In this document: one piece after another, positions 32,195 through 42,519 of the stretch
How positions within the stretch are numbered: position 1 is the stretch's first letter
How the letters are laid out: every line of letters begins with the position of its first letter
NCBI GenBank assembly: GCA_047967505.1
Contig: CM106539.1
Length of the DNA stretch: 64,000 nt
Reading direction: 5' to 3' (one strand)
Source of the DNA: Dipteris shenzhenensis
Lineage: Eukaryota > Polypodiophyta > Polypodiopsida > Gleicheniales
Position numbers and translations under genes: made by a program
The notes under the pieces: generated by a model
Told to the model about the DNA's origin: nothing
Database searches by the model: none
The model's input: only the letters and a program-made list of their open reading frames with translations

Positions 32195-34931
32195 ATGGGT
32201 GCCAAGTGTGGGACTTTGTATCCCTTATATGTATCAGGGGTATTTGATCATGTTGTTGCAATAACAAAGCAGCCAAGCACTTCTTTGTGGCATTACAGGT
32301 TGGGGCACATGAGCCAAAATGGAATGAAACTCTTATGCCATTAAGGTTATGTACCGCATTTGAGTTTCTCTGATTTTGAATTTTGTGAGCAGTGTCTCTA
32401 TGGGAAGCAAACTAAATCAGCCCATAAAAGAAGGGGAAAGAAAGAGTTTGAAAAGCTTGATTTGGTGCATTTAAATGTATGTGGTCCCATGCCTACACGG
32501 TCATTAGGCGGGGCTGAATACTATGTGACATTCATTGATGATGCAACTAGGAAAGTGTGGGCTTATGGTATAGCTCGGAAGAGTGATGTGTTCCAGGTAT
32601 TTCAGAAATGCTGGCCTTGGTTGAGAATCAGTCAGGTAGAAGGCTTAAATGCCTACGAACTGACAATGGTGGAGAGTATCTCTCTCATGACTTTCAGCAT
32701 TTCTATGATACACGTGGGATTAAGAGGGAGCTCACATCCCCTCATACTCTAGAGCAAAATCTAGTTGCAGAAAAGATGAACCATACCATTCAGGAAAGGT
32801 TACAATGTATGCTTTCCAATGCAAGTCTTTCTCGTGGTTTTTGGACTGAGGCAATGAAGACTGCAGTGCATGTGATGAATAGATCACCTAGTAAGAGTTT
32901 GGATGGTGGTTTTCCTGAAGAGGCATGGAGTGGCAAGAAGCCCTCTTACTCTCATTTGCGTATATTTGGGTGTGAGGCATATGCACATGTGCCAAAAGAG
33001 CTTCGAAAGAAGCTAGATCCTAAGTCTAGGAAATGCATCTTTCTGGGTTATAGTGAAAGTGGAGAGATGGGCTATCATCTCTAGGATCTAGAAGCAATGA
33101 AGATCATACGTAGCCATGATGTAGTATTCAATGAGAAGAAGATGCATAAGGCACCCATGAGGGATGTTGAAATGAGGAGAATCACTTTCCAGGATGTGAA
33201 TCCACCTGCATATGTTGATAGACAGCAAGCTATCCATGCACCAAATGTGCAAGAAATGGTACCACCAAATACTCCCACAGGTATACAATCAATGGTAGAT
33301 GCTCAGGGGGGTCACTACGTATAAACCCTCTATATCACGTGCGTTCAAGGCCTATATTTAAAATCCCTTATCTGTAAAATTTTTCATTAATAAAATGTAC
33401 CCCTTTTTTATACAAATCTGTAAATTTTTTCCAAAACTATTTTAAATAGTCCCTTATGTATATTTATTTCTGTAAATTTTAGAAATAAAAAATAACCTTC
33501 TGTTGAACTCACGTGATAGGGTTACATATGATGAGTGACCCCCCCGAGGGTAGATGATGGATCATCTATTGGTGAAAATGATGAGCCAAATATGGCTGAT
33601 ATGCAGGTGGGACAGCAAGCTGAAATGCCCTTGAGAAGATCATCTAGAGTGTCTAGACCGCCTGATAGGTTTGTTCTAAGGGTAGACTATGTGATGCTTA
33701 CTGATTGCAGGGAGCCTTCTTGCTACAGAGAGGCTATGATGCATGAGGTTCAAAATGTGGATGAGATGCTATTGGCTAGCAAGAATACTTATGAGCTAGA
33801 TGCATTAAAGGCCAAGTTGCATGAGGCCTTTGATATGAACGATTTGGGACTTGCAGGTCATATTCTTGGTATGCGCATCATGCATGATTGGAGTACGAAA
33901 CTCCTTTGGCTTTCACAGAAGGAGTATGTTACAAAAGTATTGCAGTGTTTCAATATGGAAGGGGGGAAGGCAGTGAGTACTCCATTGCCTCCATATGTGA
34001 AACTGAGTCATACAGATAGTCCCAAATCAGATGAGGAGAGGGCCATGATGGCCAAGGTTCCTTATGCATTAGCAGTTGGGAGTCTTATGTATGCTATGAT
34101 AGCTTCTAGAACAGACATTGCATTTGCAGTGGGAGTTGTTAGCCGGTATATGGCTAATCCAAGAAAGAGGCATTGGGAGGCAGTTAAGTGCATCATGAGG
34201 TACATGAAGGGTACCAAGGAGATGTGCATTTGCTTTGGTAAAGGAGACATGCGTGTACTTGGGTACACAGATTCAGACTATGCAGGGCATGTGGATAGTA
34301 GGAGATCCACTTTTGGTTATGTGTTCACCTTTGCAGGTGGTGCAGTGTCGTGGATGTCTCGCACATAGAAGTGCATTGCTTTGTCTACCACAGAGGTTGA
34401 GTATGTTGTAGCCACAGAGGGTTACAAGGAGGCTATATGGCTTGATCAACTAGTGGGAGATTTGGGGATTCATAGTGTTTGGTGTACCAACATTGCATAG
34501 TGATTCCATGAGTGCTATTCAGCTAGCACAGAATCCAGTCTTTCATGCAAAGACCAAACACATTGAGGTCAGGTACCATTTCATCAGGAAGGTACTTGAG
34601 GACAAGCGCATAGAGCTTGTCAAGGTTTATACAGATGATAACCCTAACGAAGAGTCTACCTAGTCAGCGGTTTGAGTATTGTCATGTATTGATGGGCATT
34701 GGATAGTATGCTCATTGGTTGTTCTCCCTTAAAGGCACATTGTCCTTTAAGTGGGAGGTTGTGGGGGTTAAAGGTCGCTGTGACTTTACCCCGATTATGT
34801 ACAATACTCAAATGCATATATAAATGAATAAAAAAGAAGATTAGGGGGTTCTGCGCCCACCAAAATGTGTGTGGCTCTCTGTTTCTCTCTCTCCCTCTTC
34901 CATTCCTGCTTCCGTTGAGAGCACTCTCACA
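32195..34931 (+). mobile_element. Copia-B, 5'-truncated Copia retrotransposon with 3' LTR
   Basis: Order: pre-integrase zinc-binding region (LWHYRLGHMSQNGMK; CEQCLYGKQ), integrase core (LDLVHLNVCGPM, YYVTFIDDATRKVWAY, KCLRTDNGGEY in the next frame, then 32608-33084), linker, MITE copy 3, the reverse transcriptase remainder, and RNase H (VLGYTDSDYAGHVDSRRSTF to FHAKTKHIEVRYHFIRK). The reverse transcriptase palm, including the YVDD motif, is deleted between REAMMHEVQN and VDEMLLASKN. A TAG replaces Gln before KCIALSTTEVEY (34366-34368). A polypurine tract at 34749-34759 precedes an LTR starting TGTGGGGGTTAAAGG at 34760, with a TATATAAAT box near 34816. The LTR end at 34931 is tentative. Confidence 0.8.
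33302..33548 (+). mobile_element. hAT-like MITE, copy 3
   Basis: Terminal repeats CTCAGGGGGGTCACT and AGTGACCCCCCCGAG bound 247 bp. The 8-bp duplication GGTAGATG at 33294-33301 and 33549-33556 is perfect. The element interrupts the Copia-B linker after MVDA and contains no gene. Confidence 0.93.
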
Positions 34932-35204
34932 ATTAATTGGAGATCAGCCAAGTGCAAAGATGACTACGAGTGACATCGTTGGTCACCTATCTCCCACTCT
35001 AGTCCTTTCTACCTCCGATAAAAGAGCGAGATATTGCTTTATATTTCATACACTTAGTATTTTCCACCATCCATTTCTTACTATACACTTGAATTATTAC
35101 ACTTTTCATCCGCTTAATTTTCATACACTTAGTATCATTATTTTTCTCCACTCTACTCTATTTGTATTTATTGCATTATCATGGTGCATCAACCATAACC
35201 ATCC
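34932..35204. other. Spacer between Copia-B LTR and Gypsy gag
   Basis: AT-rich sequence with no recognised coding potential. It may contain the rest of the Copia-B LTR or the Gypsy leader; neither boundary could be fixed. Confidence 0.4.
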
Positions 35205-37179
35205 ATGCTCCAGGAGTAGTTAGATGCACTTCAGGCACAGTTGGCCGATGAGTGTGAGCATAGGGAGAAATTGGAAAAGAAAATCAATGGTAAGAAAAGT
35301 AAAAGGCATTATTCATTTGATGATGAGTCATCCAACGATGATACTATTATCAGGACAGTCAAAGCCACATTGAGAGCACAAAATTCGAGGAAGGAGAGTA
35401 AGATAAGTGGAAAAGCTTTCTCATTTCAAATTTTTGATGCAAAGAAAGAAGCACGCAGTGTCTTGTCTTGGATCAGTTAGCTAGATGATTATTTTTCAGG
35501 GGAGAAATTCTTTGAAAAAGACAAGATTAAATGTGCTGCAAATCATTTAGTAGAGAGTGATGCACTTTGGTGGAACATCACTAAACACAATAAAAGGCGA
35601 CCAAAATCTTGGAAGTCTTTTGAAAAGCTCATCAAGGGAGATTTTCTTCCCTCACACTTCAAAGCAAAAACCAGACAACAGTGAGATACTTTCAGGCAGT
35701 TTGATAAGGAAATGATCTCCACATATACTGATAGATTTTGGCAAACGTTGATCCAATTACAATCCTTGGAGAAAGTTAATGAGCGAGATCAACGCAGAAA
35801 GTATGTGGCAGGTCAACAGTCTAAGTTGAGAGCTGAGATTAACATGTTTCACCCTCGCTCACTGAGCTCTACAATTTCTCTTGCAATGAATTGAGAAAGG
35901 AAGAATGGGATCCCAAAAGAAGGAAAAGATCCGGAACGGCATGTACCCTTCCATAAGAAAAAGAGATTTGATAAAAAGCCCTTCTTTAAATCTAAAAATG
36001 GTTTTGCTCCACAAAAGACAGATTCTTCTTCGAAGCCGAACAGTGGGAATTTTCCAAAGAAAGAAATAAGGTGTTTCAAATGCAACAAGGTGGGACACAT
36101 AGCCATTGAGTGTCCCGAAAGAAAGAAGACCCTGATAGCAAAAGTGCACATGATTGACGATGAAGCAACCAAGCAAGAGGGAGGTAAGTATAATTGTCAT
36201 GCTCTTCTAAAGATGAAAGCTTTCATTAATGGCAAAGAGGTTGTTATTTTGCATGACGATGGTAGTACACATGATTTCATTTCAGAAAGAACCTTAGCAA
36301 AGCTAAACCTAGAGTCTTTCCCATCTAGCAATAAGGTCAAAGATGCTTTAACCAAAACCAAATGCAATTGCACTAGAGAAGTCAAGAATCTTGAAATCTC
36401 AATCAAAGACTACAAGGATACATGAGACTTTCTAGTGGCATGCCTACAGGGAGTGAACATCATCTTAGGAATGCCATGGAGGCATCAATACAATCATAAG
36501 ATAGATTACAATTCACATCAGATGTGGATTGAGAAGGACAGAAAAGAAATATGTCTGAAAAGCTCAATGAAATCTGAGGTCAATCCTTTACTCAACCACA
36601 CACAAGCCAAAAGAGCAATTACAAAACGTGAGAAGACATATCTTATTTTGGTGAATACAGTACCGGCTACTCACTCAAACACTAAGCCTACACCCCAAAA
36701 GTTTCTTTCTCAATTTTTTGATTGTTTCTTAGAGGATTTACCACCTGGACTACCATGTTCTCGACTTGAAGATCATAGGATAGAAATCCCACCAGGCAAT
36801 AATCCACCTTGCAAAGCTCCTTATAGAGTCAACGAGCTAGAGCAAAAGGAAATACAAAAGCAAGTGGAGGAACTGATAGAGAGAGGATTGATAAGACACA
36901 ACAGTTCTCCTTATGGAGCACTTGTCTTATTAGTAAAAAAGAAAAATGGAACTTGTCGAATGTGCATAGACTATCATGCACTAAACAAAATCACAGTGAA
37001 GAACAAATATCCAATCCCTAGGATTGATGATCTTTTGGACAAATTGAAAGGGGCCAAGGTCTTTAGTAAGATAGATCTCAAATTTGGCTATCATCAAGTT
37101 CGTATGGAAGAAGAGGATATATATAAGACTACCTGTAGAACTCCAACCAGACATTATGAGTTTCTAGTTATGCCTTTTG
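35205..37179 (+). mobile_element. Gypsy retrotransposon, gag to reverse transcriptase, first part
   Basis: Gag begins near ATG 35205 with a coiled segment (LDALQAQLADECEHREKLEK) after a TAG that replaces Gln. The retrotransposon gag domain spans about 35410-35880. A CCHC zinc knuckle CFKCNKVGHIAIEC lies at about 36075-36117. Protease follows with HDDGSTHDFIS (canonical DSGS altered to DDGS) and [12 protein letters not shown]. Reverse transcriptase starts with [16 protein letters not shown] and includes [32 protein letters not shown] and YEFLVMPF. Several stops, mostly TAG at Gln positions, show it is dead. The reverse transcriptase is split by the Copia-D insertion, target TTTTG. Confidence 0.88.
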
Positions 37180-37842
37180 TGTTGGAACACTGAAAGGAAA
37201 GAGTAGAGTGGACACAAAATCAGAATACTTGCTTATGGAATGAAGAAAAGTGAGGTCCTTAAGTAGGCACCTCATACAAGCTCACTGACATCACTGATGA
37301 CTTCAGAGCTCCACAATCATCTCCTCAATCTGCTCCTAGATTCTCTCAATCATCCTATGTGGCTCTCCACCACCTAACTGTGCTTGTGGGCACCTAACTG
37401 CGCCTCTAGCACTCACACATAGAAACATAAGGTGTGCCTGAGGCATACACCTTGAGATATCCCAACAAACCCCCCCTCAAGGAAATGCCTCAGGCTATGT
37501 CAAGGATACATCTAGTCTCATAGTTTCTCATGCCATCTCATGGTGGTCAAGGATTAATCTATGGCTAGGTTCTCATGCTAGCAAGGGCTCCCTTGGGTGT
37601 AAGGTAAACAAAAGGGATACAAAAAGACCTTCCAATGGTTATCTCCCCTGCATGTACATGCACACAATGTCTGCAGGAGGTACCATGCAGCAAAACATAC
37701 ACATGGCCTACATCATAAGGTGACCAGAGGTGTTTACAAAACACACAAAACACAATAGTTTATTTTCATTCATTTGGGAGGACTATCTAGGCTGAGTACC
37801 TTGACATAAAAAGAGAGATCTGGAGCATACATAGAGATGTGT

Positions 37843-38673
37843 TTAAAATGCATAATCTTCAAAGGATGCCTCATCTTGTGGAGGCTCATTCACTGTAAGT
37901 AGATTTGCATTTTCTGTCTTTGCTTTGGCTTTGCAAAACTTCTCACTATGGTTGTTTTTGCCACAGTGCTTGCATGGATTAATTTTGAAGCAGTCCTTTG
38001 AAAGGTGATTTGTCTTTCCACAGTGATTGCAAGGAGAATACTTGCCCTTCTGGAATTTCATAACATAAGCAGTGTCATTGCCTTTCCTTAGCTCCATATG
38101 TCTTTCTTCTTCTTGGAGAGCTGAGATAATGCCTTCAAGGTTAGGATTCAGAAGATTCTTCAAAGTGCTAACAATGTGATCAAAACTTTCAGGCATACTC
38201 TTAAGTAACATTGCCATAGCATCATCAGGGGTGATAGGAGAGTTGATAGAAGCTAACTGAGTCATAAGACTCCACATATAGTTGACATGAGCAGCTAAAG
38301 TAGTATCACTTGCCATCTTTAATTCAAAGAAAGAGATTTTAAGTGATAGTTTAGATATGTGAGAGCTTGCACCAAAAATCAAGTCTAGCTTCTGCCAAGC
38401 TTCCGATGGAGACTCCAAGTCAGAGATATGATGTATGTAATCATCACCCAAAGCTAAAGCAATTATACCATATGCTTTTTCTTCTCTTGCTGGATCCCTT
38501 GCCGGTCATGTCAGAGTTGAAGATTGTCCAGCATTGGAGGCCGTAGAAGAAGCGGTAGGAGTAGGTTTGACAAGTCCCCATAAGTTCTCCCGCATCAATG
38601 CAAATTTTACCTTCATTTGCCATGTATGGAAGCCCTTTCCATTGAACTTCTCAAGATTATATATGGTAGCCAT
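37843..38673 (-). CDS. Copia gag protein of Copia-D (one stop codon)
   Basis: The start is ATG at 38673-38671 (MATIYNLEKFNGKGFHTWQM), the usual beginning of Copia gag. A UBN2 region follows (ESPSEAWQKLDLIFG, SLMTQLASINSPITPDDAMA). Near the end are two CCHC zinc knuckles, CNHCGKTNHLSKDC and CKHCGKNNHSEKFC, and an acidic tail ending at 37843. One in-frame TGA lies at about 38505-38507, in the linker between SSTLT and PARDPAREEK. Gag would package the element RNA into cytoplasmic particles. As the only protein of this element, it may supply packaging in cis, with pol enzymes provided by related elements. An upstream ATG (38745) gives a longer frame but lacks family support. Confidence 0.8.
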
Positions 38674-39518
38674 GAGAGGGTCTAACCCAGATATTGGGCA
38701 GTGTCTATCTCTCTTACAAGGCAAAAAGAACTGAAATACTTCCAAAGTATAGGCACTTGATGTAGCAAATAGTAGTGACTAGTTTTCAAACAATGATGCT
38801 ACTTTTTGCATGCTTCATAGAAGTGGATGAAATAAACACTTTCCAATCACAACCAGGTCTAGCAAGTCAAAACAAAACTGAAGCAACACTTGTAGTGAAG
38901 TTATTGAAAACTTCAAAAGACCAGAAATGCTAGAGTAGCATTTTATGTAGCATCATTTTCAAAAGTATGTCAAAACTGTCAAAACTAGAGAGCTGAACTT
39001 GGAGGGCTCATATCACACTCTTCAAAGCAAAAGAAAGGGGGCTTTCTGAGGCAAAAGAAAGCTGGTATACCACAGTAGATCCTCTGGGAAGAAGAGGCAA
39101 AAATATGCGTCAGGTCGCCTTCACCTTCTTGAACAAAGTTGACTGGTTTTTCTATGTTTTCTCCTTCAATATGCAGCCCCATTGCTGCTCATATTTCAGC
39201 ACAAGGTATTTCTAGGTATGGAGAAGCTTGCCCTGAAAGGAATTAGACAAAGACGGAGCAGGTGCAGAGAAATCGCAGCAGAGAACTTCGACGATCTTCC
39301 TGTAATGGCGACGAGCAGACGCAATGATTCGTCGATTCCTTGCAGCCAGAAGTTTGCCCCAACTAGGTGGATCTTCAGCTGGAAGGGCGTGGCAAATGGC
39401 TTAGAATCGGAGGAGAACAAGCTTAAGCAAGTTTTTGGAAGAAGAGGGAGCGATGGTGAAGAAGAAGAAGAAGATGATGATGATGATGTGGCAAAAATGG
39501 GCTCAAGGGGGATCAAAT

Positions 39519-39531
39519 GGCTCTGATACCA
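39519..39531 (-). other. Primer binding site of Copia-D
   Basis: Minus-strand TGGTATCAGAGCC lies directly after the LTR end (AACA) and matches the initiator Met-tRNA consensus exactly. Confidence 0.9.
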
Positions 39532-39582
39532 TGTTGGAACACTGAAAGGAAAGAGTCGAGTGGACACAAAATCAGAATACTT

Positions 39583-39842
39583 CTTGGGGGGGTCACTCAT
39601 CATATGTAACCCTATCACGTGAGTTCAACAGAAGGATATTTTTTATTTCTAAAATTTACAAAAATAAATATACATAAGGGACTATTTAAAATAGTTTTGG
39701 AAAAAATTTACAGATTTGTATAGAAAAGGGGTACATTTTATTAATGAAAAAATTTACAGATAAGGGATTTTAAATATAGGCCTTGAACGCACGTGATATA
39801 GAGGGTTTATACATAGGGTTTATACATAGTGACCGCCCTGAG
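39583..39842 (-). mobile_element. hAT-like MITE, copy 4, in the 5' LTR of Copia-D
   Basis: The ends are CTTGGGGGGGTCACT and AGTGACCGCCCTGAG; the 8-bp duplication GAATACTT (39575-39582 and 39843-39850) is perfect. It lies in the opposite orientation to copies 1-3 and carries a small local duplication (GGGTTTATACATA twice, near 39805-39830). The other LTR lacks it, so it landed after Copia-D integrated. Confidence 0.93.
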
Positions 39843-40086
39843 GAATACTTGCTATGGAATGAAGAAAAGTGAGGTCCTTAAGTAGGCACCTCATACAAGC
39901 TCACTGACATCACTGATGACTTCAAAGCTCCACAATCATCTCCTCAATCTACTCCTAGATTCTCTCAATCATCCTATGTGGCTCTCCACCACCTAACTGT
40001 GCTTGTGGGCACCTAACTGTGCCTCTAGCACTCACACATAGAAACATAAGGTGTGCCTGAGGCATACACCTTGAGATATCCCAACA

Positions 40087-40625
40087 TTTTGGGCTAACTA
40101 ATGCTCCAGCTACTTTTAATAGAATGATGAACCCAATCTTTCTTAAACACCAAGATTGTGTGGTAGTATTTTTTGATGATATTATGCTGTTTAGCAAAGA
40201 TGTTGAGGAGCATAAGGAACATCTGAAGCTAGTCTTTTCACTCTTGAAAGAAAATCAATTGTACATAAATCCTAAAAAGTGCAGTTTCTTTTAAGATCAT
40301 ATAGAGTATATGGGTCACATTGTATCCGTCGATGGGATTTGAGTAGATCCAAAGAAGATTGAGTGCATAGTCACATGGCCTAAACCCCGAGATATACATG
40401 AATTGAGATCATTCTTGGGATTGTGTAGCTTTTATAGAAAGTTTGTCAAGAATTTCGCGTACATTGCACATCCATTGATAGACCTTCTTAGAAAAGCTAA
40501 GCATTTCTTATGGACTCAGCGTCAAGATAAATCTTTTACAACTTTGAAAGAAGCTCTCACACAAGCTCCTGTGTTGCAACTACCTGATTTCTCTAGACCA
40601 TTCTTTGTAGTTGTAACCGATTATG
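40087..40625 (+). mobile_element. Gypsy retrotransposon, second part of the reverse transcriptase
   Basis: The reading continues the reverse transcriptase split at 37179: FGLTNAPATFNRMMNPIF, VVFFDDIMLFSKDVEEH (catalytic FDD) and LRSFLGLCSFYRKFVKNFAY, up to FVVVTDYA, the very start of RNase H. TAA replaces a codon before DHIEYMGHIVS and TGA one in GI(stop)VDPKK. It stops near 40625 at the edge of the FCP1-like copy 2, with shared bases GATTATGCC at the junction. RNase H, integrase and 3' LTR are missing. Confidence 0.87.
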
Positions 40626-41524
40626 CCTAAGAATCTATTGGCACATCTCATGTGGAAGGTCTAGTCCGTGGGCTTTGGTTCTTTAGTTAACAGTGAAACG
40701 ACAACATCAACACACCCCATGTCAGCATAATCTGCAAAAAAGACTTCAACAAATAATTTGTTCGGATGCTCACCATGGGCAGCTGCAATGCGCTCAATCA
40801 CATGGCCTTCATAAGGGTATCTCATTGTAAAGGCAGGAACAGTTTCTCTGGCATTTGATAAATCCAATAAGTATGGGAGCAACCTATCTGATAGCTCATC
40901 ATTAGGATCTCCGTCATAGGCAAAAGGAGTTGTGTAGGAATCGGGTGGATTTAATGTTGCTTTCAAAGGAGTGTCATCAACCAGGAGTGTATTCATGGGA
41001 TCATAGTCAATGTCATGTGCAGCCAATGCACTAAATGGCTTAAGCATACACATCTCATCTAGCCGTGTTGGGTGGCAGAATTCTTCCCTTGTGCAACAAT
41101 CCTCCTAAGCAAAGTTGAATAGGAACTTGAACTCCCTAAACTCATCATATCCCAATTTGCTTTCTATCAAAGACACTATGGGACTAACATTTCTCCTTGT
41201 CATACTACTCCATGTAGCCATCTCAAAATGCTCCCATACAGATTTCATGAAATTGATCAATTGTGGCTGCAAAGAGACGACATGATTGCCTAATTTATGA
41301 ACATCACCACCTTGGGCCATTTCAGGAGTAGTCTGCCACCACCTCTTTAATAATATTCCATTCAAATCAGAGATTAACAACTTTTTTTGAGGCAAAACAT
41401 CTCCGGAGTCACCTAAATGTAACAATAACACATATACAGATCCATCATACTTGACTTGATAAATTGCCAAAAGAATTTCATATAAACTTACAAGAAGATA
41501 AATTGCAAAAATAATTTCATTCAA
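40626..41524 (-). pseudogene. FCP1/HAD-like domain, copy 2
   Basis: On the minus strand, motif I is KKLLISDLNGILL, motif II EMATWSSMTRRN, and motif IV TLLVDDTPLKATL. These are the marks of FCP1/NIF-type HAD phosphatases, but the second Asp of D-x-D is Asn, so catalysis by the standard mechanism is doubtful; plants have proteins with such D-x-N-G domains. Two stops separate it from an intact frame: TAG after LFNFA and TAG in place of Trp after PKPTD. It is close to identical in long stretches with copy 3 (52753-51929). It belongs to the gene described at 41700-44600 and is cut at its 3' end by the Gypsy relic. Confidence 0.7.
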
Positions 41525-41699
41525 AAAACAAGAAGATAAATTGCAAAAAGAGTTTCATTTAAAACTTGCAAGACGAGCTCTCATACAATGTCATTTCATA
41601 GACAATCTGGTCCTAACATTTGGGGTTGGGCATTTGCTAGGATCAATCAAATATGACTTAGTAACTATTTGACTAAATTTCCTCTTATTTGCCCCTGCA

Positions 41700-42330
41700 A
41701 GGAGAGGCTACCTAGTACTGTGTCATCCTCCATTTGCTCTCCATCAAAGCTGTTAGGCACTTTAGGCTTTAGCCTTGATATAATCTCAGCTGCCTCACTG
41801 ATGAACCCCTCACCCCGCTATCTGTGTCGAGCTTTTCACCACTATCCGTGTGTTCACCCTTGCTGTTCTTTCCAGTCAACTCCCCACCGCCACCTATGTC
41901 TTCATCCTTGCTATGGTTTCCCGGCAAGTTGTGCATGTCCAATCTTGCTATTGCTTCCTCTATAATCCTATTCGATTGCTCCAGATTTTCTTCATCTAAG
42001 TTCAATAGATCATCTTCATCCAAGTGCTGATCATCTTCGATGTCTCCAGTTAGATTGTCTACAAAGAAATAAAGTCAGATCAGAAATGCGTTTGAGGTTC
42101 TGTACACAGAATATTGTAAATGTGCATCTTCACAAAAAAATACATACCCTCCTTTTCCTCTAAATTCTTGCTTTTGTACAATGACTGCACAGTAGATTTC
42201 TTCTTGTGTTGTATGTGGCACTTCATCTTAGTAAGAGCTTCAACTTGCTTTGTACCAATCTTCAACTTTTTTGGACATGTTATTTCGGTGCCTTTACTTG
42301 TTTGTGTAAGGAAAAGAACAATTATTTGAA
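41700..42330 (-). pseudogene. Acidic and basic middle part of the FCP1-like gene, copy 2
   Basis: Minus-strand pieces are IGTKQVEALTKMKCHIQHKK (about 42260-42200), followed after a probable intron (42170-42065) by DEDDLLNLDEENLEQSNRII and EDIGGGGELTGKNSKGEHTD (42020-41850). The composition suggests a disordered linker. No family is recognised. Confidence 0.4.
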
Positions 42331-42406
42331 ATTGATTTCAAAAGACAAATAGATTATTTAAAGATAGACAATAATAAAAAAATAGTAGTATTTAAACTTG
42401 AAGGAA

Positions 42407-42494
42407 ATATGGCCCTTGAGGGGTCCCCTTTAGGGGCAAGGGACATATTCCAACACAGCCCTTGCCCCTAAAGGGAACCCCTCAAGGGCCATAT
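42407..42494. repeat. Long perfect-arm hairpin, 36-bp arms, 16-nt loop
   Basis: The arms 42407-42442 and 42459-42494 begin ATATGGCCCTTGAGGGG and pair with a single mismatch; the loop is ACATATTCCAACACAG. It stands at the edge of the TACTA array inside the FCP1-like gene. It could be a foldback element or a small-RNA precursor. Confidence 0.85.
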
Positions 42495-42519
42495 TACCAT
42501 TGGTTGTGTTGGAGTCCAG

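Larger units (their letters stand above)
37180..40086 (-). mobile_element. Copia-D, young gag-only Copia (TR-GAG-like) element
   Basis: Two LTRs start TGTTGG on either strand: 37180-37467 (288 bp) and 39532-40086 (555 bp, of which 268 are MITE copy 4 and its duplication). The 5-bp target duplication TTTTG is at 37175-37179 and 40087-40091. Read on the minus strand, the order is 5' LTR, primer site TGGTATCAGAGCC (39531-39519), gag, polypurine tract (GAGGGGGGGTTTG beside 37468), 3' LTR. There is no protease, integrase, reverse transcriptase or RNase H, so it must have used enzymes of another Copia. By eye the LTRs differ by four substitutions and one single-base indel outside the MITE. Confidence 0.93.
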
